From Bacteroidales bacterium (lineage in GTDB: Bacteria > Bacteroidota > Bacteroidia > Bacteroidales > SM23-62): a stretch of 13,299 bases of DNA. Shown in pieces: positions 1 to 5,509 of this stretch. The stretch is from the NCBI GenBank assembly GCA_016783865.1, contig JADHVS010000118.1:1-13299 (forward strand), written 5' to 3'. Each line of letters begins with the position of its first letter. Position 1 is the stretch's first letter. Both the position numbers and the translations under genes were made by a program. Below the pieces are notes generated by a model that was given only the letters and a program-made list of their open reading frames with translations, was not told the DNA's origin and did not search any database.

Positions 1-495
1 CCGGTATTTGAAGTGCGGGAAAAGGACCCGCATGTCATTCTCAATCCAAAAAAGAACCGGATTGATATCTTATTTGGTGCTTCAATTAAACCTATTGAAA
101 AAGAGTTGCCTGACAGATACCCTGTGTATGTTATAGGCATGAACTATAGTCGCTTGATCGGCAGGCGGTTAGCCGTTACTGCCGGAACCGAATGGGTGAA
201 TGACAAAGCAATAAGGGCAAAGATAATTCGGTTTAACTGGGTTGATGATTCCGAAAACTATCTGGATCACAACAGAATTGGAGCATTGGCAGGAATTGAA
301 TGGTTGTTGGGAAGATTCATCTTTTCCCAGCAACTTGGATTTGTTGTATATACGCCTCTCAAACCTAAAAATCGGCTATACCAGCGGTACGGATTATCAT
401 TTAAACTGACAGACCATTTTTTTACCGGGGTCAATCTTAAAGCAAGCAAAGCAAATGCTGATTTTATGGATCTCCGGGTGGGGATTTACTTTTAG
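1..495 (+). CDS. PagL-like (acyloxyacyl hydrolase family) outer-membrane beta-barrel protein, 3' part
   Basis: The frame is open from the first base (the residues PVFE precede the GTG at 13), so the gene very probably starts before the window and the signal peptide is missing. What is visible is about 164 residues of alternating hydrophobic/polar strands ending in an aromatic residue (...RVGIYF), as in a transmembrane beta-barrel. The tail, with a 'YQRYGLSFKLTDHFF' strand followed by 'LKASKANADF', resembles the C-terminus of Bacteroidota acyloxyacyl hydrolase/PagL-domain proteins, which may remove acyl chains from lipid A at the outer membrane. In the homologues I recall, the strand after LK carries a His that is a candidate catalytic residue; here that position looks like Ala. 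Activity is therefore doubtful, and a generic outer-membrane barrel is the alternative. It converges on the DUF2807 gene with an 83-bp gap. Confidence 0.6.
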   Translation, partial: PVFEVREKDPHVILNPKKNRIDILFGASIKPIEKELPDRYPVYVIGMNYSRLIGRRLAVTAGTEWVNDKAIRAKIIRFNWVDDSENYLDHNRIGALAGIEWLLGRFIFSQQLGFVVYTPLKPKNRLYQRYGLSFKLTDHFFTGVNLKASKANADFMDLRVGIYF

Positions 496-578
496 AAAAA
501 AAATGACGCAGTCCCAGAAGTCATAATTTCGTCATATTGAACTCGCCTGCCCCGAATTCAGTTTGACTATTTAGAAGC

Positions 579-1295
579 CTATCTCTTCCTGATATTCCCA
601 CCGGAAGAACTGTTTTGCCTGTTAATGTTCCCATCACCGGAATATGAAATATTACCGCCACTGCTTGCATTCAATTCAAAACCATCGGTAGCATTAACCC
701 TGGCATGGCCACCACTGGAAGCATCCGCAATTACATACTTTGCGGCCAGTTCAGTAGCATCCAGTCCTCCTCCACTGCTTGAGTTAACTTCAAGATTATC
801 TGCTGTACCTTTTAGAAATGCCTCTCCGCCGCTGCTGGCATCGCATTCAATCTGACCGGCGGCAATTTCAAGTTTTAACCGGCCGCCGCTGCTTACATTG
901 ATCCTGATGTCGTCAGTCTCCAGCTTGTTTTCACCCTTAAGACGGCATCCACTCGACGAACTCAGGTAATTAATGTCTTTGAATACTACATGTACCTCTT
1001 TGGATTTGGCTTCCCTTATGTTATATTCAGTATATATTTTTAATTTTCCTTCATCTACTTCTGTTATTATTTTTTCCTGCAGGTTTTGATCTGCAATAAC
1101 CACTACAGATTCTTCATCTCCCTGGGTAATGAATACCTTTAAGCCACTTGAACCTTTGATTCCGCTGAATGAATCAACGGCTCTCTCTTCTGTTACGACG
1201 TTTCCGTCTCCATGTACTGTCGGACCGAGATAGCAGGCCGGCAGCATAAGCATAATGCTGGCAGTAATAACCAACATAATTTTTAACTTGTTCAT
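579..1295 (-). CDS. DUF2807 (head GIN domain) lipoprotein
   Basis: 238 residues. The N-terminus has a hydrophobic signal and a lipobox (L18-P19-A20-C21), so this is predicted to be a lipid-anchored envelope protein. After a beta-rich region (about 40-110) the sequence is built on a recurring Ser-Ser-Gly-Gly turn at residues 114 (as SSGC), 135, 154, 173, 193, 211 and 230. The spacing of 18-21 residues is what one expects for rungs of a right-handed beta-solenoid. This is the pattern of the DUF2807 family, often labelled 'putative auto-transporter adhesin, head GIN domain' in Bacteroidota; the biochemical role is not established and the adhesin name is only a family label. The gene lies 21 bp downstream of the CoA-binding gene in the same direction, so co-transcription is likely. 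The family call is firm; function is unknown. Confidence 0.88.
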   Translation of the reverse strand: MNKLKIMLVITASIMLMLPACYLGPTVHGDGNVVTEERAVDSFSGIKGSSGLKVFITQGDEESVVVIADQNLQEKIITEVDEGKLKIYTEYNIREAKSKEVHVVFKDINYLSSSSGCRLKGENKLETDDIRINVSSGGRLKLEIAAGQIECDASSGGEAFLKGTADNLEVNSSSGGGLDATELAAKYVIADASSGGHARVNATDGFELNASSGGNISYSGDGNINRQNSSSGGNIRKR

Positions 1296-1316
1296 TATGT
1301 TTACTTTAGATGTTAT

Positions 1317-1769
1317 TTACTTTGGATAGTTGCCAAAAAGCTTGCTGATCGAGCGATGGAATTTGTGAATACCGGAAACAGGTTCTGCAAATTTCATTAT
1401 ACACTGTTTATGTATGAGTGTAATGTCATTTTTTATTGCAATTTCAATGCTTTCCGGAGTATCCGAGGTCTGCTGGATCCATATTTCCCGGATACCCTTT
1501 TTCGCAGCCTGCTCAACAATTTCTGTTGTCTGGTCTTTGCCTGTTACAATGTATAATCTCTTAACCTGATCGGGTAGTTCAGCAATCTCCTTTACACAGG
1601 TGTCACCGGCAATCTCATCTGTAAAGGGATGAACCGGATATAATTTGAACCCCCTTTCTTTTAGGGTGTCATATACTACCCTTCCGAATTTTTTAGGATT
1701 TCTTGATGCACCACAAAAGGCAAGCTCTCTGGGTGCAAGGAATGATTCAATGGTTTTTAATGCGATCAT
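1317..1769 (-). CDS. CoA-binding domain protein (YccU-like)
   Basis: 150 residues, a complete single-domain Rossmann fold of the CoA_binding_2 type. The glycine-rich nucleotide loop reads GASRNPKKFG (20-29), followed by YPVHP at 44-48 (second strand), the IWIQQ strand at 96-100, and the conserved Cys-Ile-Met-Lys-Phe segment at 123-127. These match the small stand-alone CoA-binding proteins related to the N-terminal domain of succinyl-CoA synthetase alpha. Family members bind CoA, but no catalytic role is established for the stand-alone form. It is probably cytosolic, having no signal peptide. It is the first gene of a likely two-gene minus-strand unit with the DUF2807 lipoprotein. The 192 bp upstream contains the terminator of the next gene. 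Confidence 0.87.
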   Translation of the reverse strand: MIALKTIESFLAPRELAFCGASRNPKKFGRVVYDTLKERGFKLYPVHPFTDEIAGDTCVKEIAELPDQVKRLYIVTGKDQTTEIVEQAAKKGIREIWIQQTSDTPESIEIAIKNDITLIHKQCIMKFAEPVSGIHKFHRSISKLFGNYPK

Positions 1770-1895
1770 ATTATGATTGATTTTAAATTTGAAGTGAATG
1801 TATTATCATTTCCCTAAGTTCGCAAAGTTTTATCGGTGAATTGCCATTATTTACCTGTCGATTTAAATATTCTGCAGGTGGAATTAATCCAGGGC

Positions 1896-1924
1896 AAAAA
1901 AAAACCGCCTTTTGGGCGGTTTTT
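1896..1924 (-). terminator. Intrinsic terminator for the LExWM protein gene
   Basis: A perfect 6-bp GC-rich stem (ACCGCC at 1904-1909 with GGCGGT at 1915-1920, extendable by A-T pairs) has a 5-nt loop. Read on the minus strand it is followed by a run of eight T, and it lies about 40 bp past the stop of the gene ending at 1962. The plus-strand side also has a short T run, so it could act in both directions, though no plus-strand gene ends here. Confidence 0.85.
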
Positions 1925-1961
1925 CATGAATAATTATTAACCACTAAACCTATGAAGTTAT

Positions 1962-2345
1962 CTATGAATAGATAAACATCCAATTTTCAAGTACCTGGTC
2001 CTGTCCTGCGGTCCTGGTAGAGTTTGAATCCTCTAACATCCATTCTTCCAGTTCAACATTCTCATCTGCAAATGAATCAGTTTCGATCATCCAGTTTTCA
2101 AGATCGATTTTAGCTTCAACATCCTTGCTTTCAAACTCGATCATCCAGTCTTCAAGATCAATCTTGGCTTCAACATCCGTACTTTCAAATAAAGGAGAAA
2201 GCATCCAGTTCTCGAGGATTAATTCCGAGTCGGCAGCTTGCTCAGCAGTTTTCATTTTGAACTCTTTACTCTGGTTATCTGATCCTGCAAAAACTGCTGC
2301 TGTAACTGTTGCGATTACTGCTAATATTGCGAATATCTTTTTCAT
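1962..2345 (-). CDS. Small secreted repeat protein with five LE[N/D/E]WM motifs
   Basis: 127 residues with a classic cleavable signal peptide (MKK, then a hydrophobic stretch, ending near VFAG at 18-21). The mature part is strongly acidic and carries the pentapeptide Leu-Glu-[Asn/Asp/Glu]-Trp-Met five times: residues 44-48, 64-68, 82-86, 99-103 and 119-123, spaced 20, 18, 17 and 20. Two central units are near-identical (DVEAKIDLE-x-WMIE at 57-70 and 75-88). The last motif sits four residues before the C-terminus. I know of no named domain that covers it; similar short 'LExWM' proteins occur among Bacteroidota hypotheticals. No Cys, no lipobox, no sorting domain, no enzyme motif. It is a monocistronic gene with its own terminator and an upstream palindrome. 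Function unknown; a periplasmic or surface peptide-like protein is an inference. Confidence 0.85.
   Translation of the reverse strand: MKKIFAILAVIATVTAAVFAGSDNQSKEFKMKTAEQAADSELILENWMLSPLFESTDVEAKIDLEDWMIEFESKDVEAKIDLENWMIETDSFADENVELEEWMLEDSNSTRTAGQDQVLENWMFIYS
2083..2178 (-). repeat. 54-bp tandem direct repeat inside the LExWM gene
   Basis: The 42 bp at 2083-2124 recur at 2137-2178, a period of 54 bp or 18 codons, with four differences. Three are synonymous and one is the Asn/Asp change in the WM motif. This is an internal duplication that has kept its protein sequence. Confidence 0.85.
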
Positions 2346-2405
2346 TGTCTTTCCTGTTTTGTGTTGCTTGTATTATTAGACAACCAACGACATGAAAGGT
2401 TTGAC

Positions 2406-2426
2406 ACAAATTATGCCATAATTTGT
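2406..2426. promoter_or_regulatory. Palindrome upstream of the LExWM gene (candidate operator)
   Basis: ACAAATTAT (2406-2414) and ATAATTTGT (2418-2426) are perfect 9-bp inverted repeats around a GCC spacer, 61 bp upstream of the start at 2345. The short AT-rich dyad with an odd spacer is what a dimeric regulator site looks like. No T-tract follows a strong stem, so a terminator is unlikely. Whether any protein binds it cannot be told from sequence. Confidence 0.45.
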
Positions 2427-2492
2427 AAAAACCTAACGGACAGACAGATGCAATTTAAAATAATTTCAAATAAGTGAACGGAATTGATACAC

Positions 2493-2516
2493 GTCATGTT
2501 CGTAAACGAACATGAC
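2493..2516. repeat. Near-perfect inverted repeat / hairpin
   Basis: GTCATGTTCGT (2493-2503), AA, ACGAACATGAC (2506-2516): 11-bp perfect arms with an almost zero loop. CAC before and GTG after can extend the stem if one C is bulged. There is no T run on either strand, so it is not an ordinary terminator. It directly abuts the heptamer array beginning at 2518. Confidence 0.7.
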
Positions 2517-2517
2517 C

Positions 2518-2580
2518 GTGAGTGGTGAACGGTGAACGGTGATCAGTGAAAGGAGGGCGAGGGAGTGGGAGGTGGGGGTG
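2518..2580 (+). repeat. Degenerate heptamer array running into a G-quadruplex motif (plus strand)
   Basis: Five 7-mers GTGAGTG, GTGAACG, GTGAACG, GTGATCA, GTGAAAG fill 2518-2552. The following bases stay G-rich and contain four G-runs at 2555-2557, 2561-2563, 2567-2569 and 2574-2578, with loops of 3, 3 and 4 nt, a canonical G4 motif. There is no open reading frame of note here. It belongs to the 331-bp gap 2346-2676, which otherwise holds the 21-bp palindrome, the hairpin and the mirror array at 2620-2675. Confidence 0.7.
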
Positions 2581-2619
2581 TTATGTTAAATCTGACTTGA
2601 AGATTTGCGGACTCTTTAC

Positions 2620-2675
2620 ACCTCCTCCCAAACCCACACCCACACCCCTTCTGACTTCTGAATTCTGTCTTCTGA
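2620..2675 (-). repeat. Degenerate heptamer array running into a G-quadruplex motif (minus strand)
   Basis: Read on the minus strand from 2675: TCAGAAG, ACAGAAT, TCAGAAG, TCAGAAG, then G-runs at 2648-2645, 2641-2639, 2635-2633 and 2629-2627 separated by 3-nt loops, a canonical G4 motif. It begins one base after the stop of the DUF2147 gene, so it would be in that gene's 3' untranslated RNA. It faces the plus-strand array across about 40 bp of AT-rich DNA. Confidence 0.7.
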
Positions 2676-2676
2676 G

Positions 2677-3147
2677 TTATTCCATCTTTCTTTCGGTGCT
2701 TTCCATGGTCCAGACTGAGCTCCTGCCAATAAAGCGCATTCCCATTACGAAGCCTTTAATATTAAGTTTTTTGGGATTTTCTTCATCGAACCACATATAG
2801 CAAGAATAAGTTTTACCGCTTTTGGGATCATAAATAGTACCATCCGACCACTCATTATCCTCTGAATCATAAGAAAATCCATTCAGCAGCCTTAATCCCA
2901 ATACCGGCGTGCTTCGCAATGACTCATCAGGATTCTTATCGTCTAAATTTGGTCCTACCCCGTCGTCCTCTAAAGGATCATCCAGCCAGACAATCTTACC
3001 ATAGTACTTGCCATTGGTAGCCTTAAATATTTTTATCTGGGCATCACTTTCTTCAGAGAGGTAGAATCCAAGGATCTTGTCTGCCTGTGCAGCTATATAA
3101 CAGGTAGAAACAAAAAATAATGCTAGTAAAATTGTAATTTTTTTCAT
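2677..3147 (-). CDS. DUF2147 domain secreted protein
   Basis: 156 residues with an N-terminal signal peptide (MKK, hydrophobic core, cleavage near AAQA at 19-22), so it is exported to the periplasm or beyond. The mature part starts with a 'GFYLSEESDAQIKIFK' strand pair and contains the DUF2147 hallmarks: KYYGKIVWLDDP (47-58), LLNGF (87-91), the WSDGTIYDPKSGKTY block (100-114) and GRSSVW (141-146). DUF2147 proteins are small beta-barrel, lipocalin-like proteins common in Bacteroidota and Proteobacteria; the ligand is not established. The length is normal for the family. The gene is apparently monocistronic: its 98-bp upstream region is shared with the divergent CYTH fragment, and its stop abuts a heptamer/G4 array. 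The family assignment is strong. Confidence 0.9.
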   Translation of the reverse strand: MKKITILLALFFVSTCYIAAQADKILGFYLSEESDAQIKIFKATNGKYYGKIVWLDDPLEDDGVGPNLDDKNPDESLRSTPVLGLRLLNGFSYDSEDNEWSDGTIYDPKSGKTYSCYMWFDEENPKKLNIKGFVMGMRFIGRSSVWTMESTERKME

Positions 3148-3245
3148 GGTCGATGGTTTTATTTGTCTCGTTGAAAATAAGTCATTTTTTGATTTATTCC
3201 TAGTAATTTGATTTGTATGGTTAATTTTATTGAATCCTGGGTGTA

Positions 3246-3482
3246 ATGGCTGTTGTGGATAAACAACGGGAGATATATTACCTGGATAATATCAAAATTC
3301 ATATCGACGCCGTGCAGGATCTGGGAAACTTTGTGGAGATAGAAGCATCCGGTGATTGGGGCAATGTTACAAAGGATCAGCTTTATGAACAGTGCACGGA
3401 ATTAATGCAGGCGATGCAGATCGATAAGGCGGACCTGGAAAGCAGGTCATACAGCGATCTGATACTGGAAAATGCAGACTAA
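3246..3482 (+). CDS. Truncated CYTH-domain protein (C-terminal half only), probable gene remnant
   Basis: The 78 residues correspond to the second half of a CYTH domain (class IV adenylate cyclase / thiamine-triphosphatase superfamily). K6, R8 and Y11 fit the conserved K-x-R-E-x-Y strand; IKIHIDAVQDLGNFVEIEA (16-34) is the characteristic 'hlD-v-glG-F-EiE' hairpin; SYSDLIL (68-74) is the usual C-terminal motif. The N-terminal half, with the ExExK triphosphate-binding motif, is absent. Homology seems to run a few codons upstream of the ATG (ILGV before MAVVDK), straight up to an in-frame TGA at 3231, with another stop at 3222. This points to 5' loss rather than a short gene by design. The frame itself is intact and lies 9 bp before the next gene, so expression of a fragment cannot be excluded. 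Catalysis is not expected. Confidence 0.7.
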   Translation: MAVVDKQREIYYLDNIKIHIDAVQDLGNFVEIEASGDWGNVTKDQLYEQCTELMQAMQIDKADLESRSYSDLILENAD

Positions 3483-3491
3483 TAGGTTGGT

Positions 3492-3989
3492 ATGATAAAA
3501 AAGATAATTTCCGGGGGACAGACCGGGGCAGACCAGGGAGGTCTCGATTTTGCCCTGGAATATGGGATAGAGGCAGGAGGGTGGTGCCCGAAAGGAAGAA
3601 TTTGTGAAAATGGTGTCATCCCGGCCAGATACCCTGTCGAAGAGGTCGAAGAGGATGATTATAATCTCAGGACAAAACAGAATGTAAGGGACTCGGACGG
3701 AACCCTGTTAATCATTCGCGATGGATTGATGGAGGAGGGGACCCATTTAACAATCGATTTTTGCAGGGATTTCTCAAAGCCCTGGTTCCTGGTTGATTTG
3801 AAAGTAATGTCAGGTCAGTTGGAGTCAATCTATTCGGCTCTCGCGGATTGGACCGATAAAAACCGGATTTCGGTATTGAATGTAGCAGGCAACCGGGAAA
3901 GCAACAGTCCGGGGATCCAGGAAGAAACGGCCGCTTTGCTTGCCAGGTTTTTGGCAGATTTAACAGGTCAACCGGATTCAGAAGGTTAA
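3492..3989 (+). CDS. Putative molybdenum carrier protein (SLOG/LOG-like Rossmann fold)
   Basis: 165 residues. The first strand-loop-helix, SGGQTGADQGGLDFAL (7-22), is the signature of the 'putative molybdenum carrier' family (MoCo_carrier), a branch of the LOG/SLOG nucleotide-binding superfamily. It is followed by GGWCPKGR (29-36), RTKQNVRDSDGTLL (60-73) and NVAGNRESNSPGI (130-142), all typical of full-length members. The family name derives from structural similarity to a molybdenum cofactor carrier; binding of Moco by bacterial members like this one is not demonstrated, and a nucleotide or nucleotide-derivative ligand is equally plausible. Soluble, no signal peptide. It follows the CYTH fragment after 9 bp and converges with folA across 16 bp, with no obvious terminator between them. 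No molybdopterin genes are nearby. Confidence 0.83.
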   Translation: MIKKIISGGQTGADQGGLDFALEYGIEAGGWCPKGRICENGVIPARYPVEEVEEDDYNLRTKQNVRDSDGTLLIIRDGLMEEGTHLTIDFCRDFSKPWFLVDLKVMSGQLESIYSALADWTDKNRISVLNVAGNRESNSPGIQEETAALLARFLADLTGQPDSEG

Positions 3990-4005
3990 TTGCGAAGAAT
4001 CACAA

Positions 4006-4503
4006 TCAGGTTTTTCTCCGATAGGTTATAAATGAATAATCAAATTCGTTTTCCTCATCATAAGGCTGCTTTTCCCTCTCTATTTCATCCCATTGATCAT
4101 AATTGATTTCTGCGAAATACACATCCGCTTCAAATGATTTGAACACACGTGTGATATATAATTTATCAGCGTGCCTCAAAAATTGCCTGTAGATCATCCC
4201 GCCTCCAATGACAAAACATTCTTCTTCCGGGGGACACATTTCCAGGGCTTCTTCAATTGACCCCGCCATTTCGCATCCCTCAAATGATTCCCCGGGAATA
4301 TCGCTGATCACTATATTGGTCCGGTCTTTCAATGGCCTGTTTTTTTCCGGCAACGAGAGGTAGGTGTTTCGCCCCATAACAACTTTGTGCCCCAGGGTAA
4401 TTCTCTTAAACCTCTTCAGGTCTTCCGAAATATGCCACAGAAGTTCATTGTTCCTGCCGATGACGTTATTGTCTGCGATGGCTACTATTATGGATATACT
4501 CAT
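4006..4503 (-). CDS. folA: Dihydrofolate reductase
   Basis: 165 residues, normal for chromosomal DHFR. It reduces dihydrofolate to tetrahydrofolate with NADPH, regenerating the folate that thymidylate synthase oxidises. Key features are in place: the Met20-type loop NNVIGRNNELLW (12-23) with W23, the catalytic acid D28 in SEDLKRFK, MGRNTYLSLP (43-52), the R61 of RTNIVIS that binds the glutamate tail (compare E. coli R57), and the NADPH-binding VIGGGMIY (98-105). The gene is 49 bp downstream of thyA on the same strand, the classic thyA-folA pairing. The spacer carries a heptamer array. Nothing suggests a mobile drug-resistance variant. Confidence 0.96.
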   Translation of the reverse strand: MSISIIVAIADNNVIGRNNELLWHISEDLKRFKRITLGHKVVMGRNTYLSLPEKNRPLKDRTNIVISDIPGESFEGCEMAGSIEEALEMCPPEEECFVIGGGMIYRQFLRHADKLYITRVFKSFEADVYFAEINYDQWDEIEREKQPYDEENEFDYSFITYRRKT

Positions 4504-4521
4504 GTTATTTTTTTTTCTTCC

Positions 4522-4549
4522 GACTCACCACTCACTACTCACCACTCAC
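4522..4549 (-). repeat. Heptamer array between thyA and folA
   Basis: On the minus strand there are four perfect-phase 7-mers, GTGAGTG, GTGAGTA, GTGAGTG and GTGAGTC, starting 3 bp after the thyA stop codon. It shares CCGTGAGTGGTGA with the array at 2516-2528. It lies between co-directional genes that are expected to be co-transcribed. Confidence 0.8.
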
Positions 4550-4552
4550 GGT

Positions 4553-5347
4553 TTAAACCGAAATCTCTCCTTTAATATGAGGATGCGGATGATAGTTTAC
4601 CAGCTCGAAATCCTCAAATTTGAAAGCAAAAATATCCTTTACATCCGGATTGATCTTCATCTCTGGTAATTGTCTTGGCTCCCTTGTGAGTTGCAAATTT
4701 ACCTGGTCAACATGGTTCAGGTAGATGTGTGCATCACCAAGAGTATGAACAAACTCATATGGTTTCAGTCCGGTTACCTGTGCTACCATTATAAGCAGCA
4801 TCGAATAGGAGGCAATGTTAAACGGAACACCCAGGAATATATCTGCACTTCGCTGGTACAGCTGGCAGCTCAATTTGTCGTCTGAGACATAAAACTGAAA
4901 GAATACATGGCATGGAGGCAGTGCCATTTTATCCAATTCTCCTACATTCCAGGCACTGATGATATGCCGCCTCGAATCGGGATCTCCCTGAAGGCTGTCG
5001 ATCAGTAATTTAATCTGGTCAACCTTCCTGCCATCAGCTGCCGGCCAGCTTCTCCACTGATAGCCATAGATTTGCCCAAGGTTTCCATTTTCATCGGCCC
5101 ACTCGTCCCAGATCGTCACATTATTGTCATTCAGATATTTTATATTGGTTTCACCCATAAGGAACCACAAAAGCTCGTGAATGATGGAGCGCAAATGCAG
5201 TTTTTTTGTAGTCAGCAAAGGAAATCCATCTTCCAGGTTAAACCGCATCTGATGACCAAAAATACTTATTGTCCCGGTGCCGGTACGGTCCTTCTTTTTA
5301 ACCCCTTCCTCCATCACATGTGTAAGCAGATCAAGATATTGCTTCAT
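4553..5347 (-). CDS. thyA: Thymidylate synthase
   Basis: 264 residues, the same length as E. coli ThyA and alignable without gaps at the active site. It methylates dUMP to dTMP using methylene-tetrahydrofolate as carbon and hydride donor. Visible catalytic and binding residues: R21 in RTGTGT, the nucleophile C146 in PPCH, R126 and R127 in SRRHI, the QRSAD phosphate/uracil-binding segment (165-169), N177, and H207 and Y209 near the 3' half. The minus strand has a purine-rich AAAAGGAG shortly before the start, giving an unusually good Shine-Dalgarno for this phylum. It is followed by folA, which recycles the dihydrofolate product, and is divergent from the AI-2E family gene with a 162-bp shared upstream region. 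Confidence 0.97.
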   Translation of the reverse strand: MKQYLDLLTHVMEEGVKKKDRTGTGTISIFGHQMRFNLEDGFPLLTTKKLHLRSIIHELLWFLMGETNIKYLNDNNVTIWDEWADENGNLGQIYGYQWRSWPAADGRKVDQIKLLIDSLQGDPDSRRHIISAWNVGELDKMALPPCHVFFQFYVSDDKLSCQLYQRSADIFLGVPFNIASYSMLLIMVAQVTGLKPYEFVHTLGDAHIYLNHVDQVNLQLTREPRQLPEMKINPDVKDIFAFKFEDFELVNYHPHPHIKGEISV

Positions 5348-5376
5348 TATTCAACTCCTTTTCAGATAATCCGATG

Positions 5377-5384
5377 TAAAAATA
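5377..5384 (-). promoter_or_regulatory. Candidate -7 promoter element for thyA-folA
   Basis: TATTTTTA on the minus strand matches seven of eight positions of the Bacteroidota -7 consensus TAnnTTTG (degenerate positions counted as matches) and would start a leader of roughly 25 nt. No convincing -33 TTTG at the right distance was found, so this is weak. Confidence 0.3.
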
Positions 5385-5452
5385 CCTGTTTATTGTTTTT
5401 GATTCCGGCAATGTTAATAACTTTTAAATAAATCAAATTGAAGCAAAGCGCT

Positions 5453-5460
5453 TATCTTTA
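5453..5460 (+). promoter_or_regulatory. Candidate -7 promoter element for the AI-2E family gene
   Basis: TATCTTTA differs from the Bacteroidota -7 consensus TAnnTTTG only at the last base and lies 49 bp before the ATG. It is immediately preceded by, and overlaps, the 8-bp palindrome AAGCGCTT (5446-5453). There is no clear -33 element. Confidence 0.35.
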
Positions 5461-5509
5461 CTGCGAAAATTCAATAAATAGTCGTAATTTTAATCTAAGC
5501 TGAAGGACG

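Noticed and set aside
503..535. Terminator between the PagL-like gene and the DUF2807 gene
   Set aside because: ATGACG and CGTCAT can pair, but over a 21-nt loop with only 6 bp and no T-tract; a competing GTCAT copy at 520-524 weakens it further.
625..855. Plus-strand open frame of 76 codons opposite the DUF2807 gene
   Set aside because: It is the complement of the SSGG-repeat coding region, whose repetitive codons leave the antisense frame open; no recognisable protein features.
579..1295. DUF2807 protein as a true autotransporter adhesin
   Set aside because: The lipobox and the absence of a C-terminal translocator barrel argue against type V secretion; the adhesin wording is a family label only.
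2518..2675. CRISPR array
   Set aside because: The repeat unit is only 7 bp with no unique spacers, and no cas genes are nearby.
3990..4005. Bidirectional terminator between the molybdenum-carrier-like gene and folA
   Set aside because: The 16-bp gap and flanking codons contain no inverted repeat of useful length.
3246..5347. Defence-island interpretation of the CYTH fragment, SLOG-like protein and thyA/folA
   Set aside because: CYTH and SLOG folds occur in nucleotide-signalling defence systems, but no effector, nuclease or membrane-pore partner is present, the CYTH is truncated and thyA-folA is an ordinary housekeeping pair.
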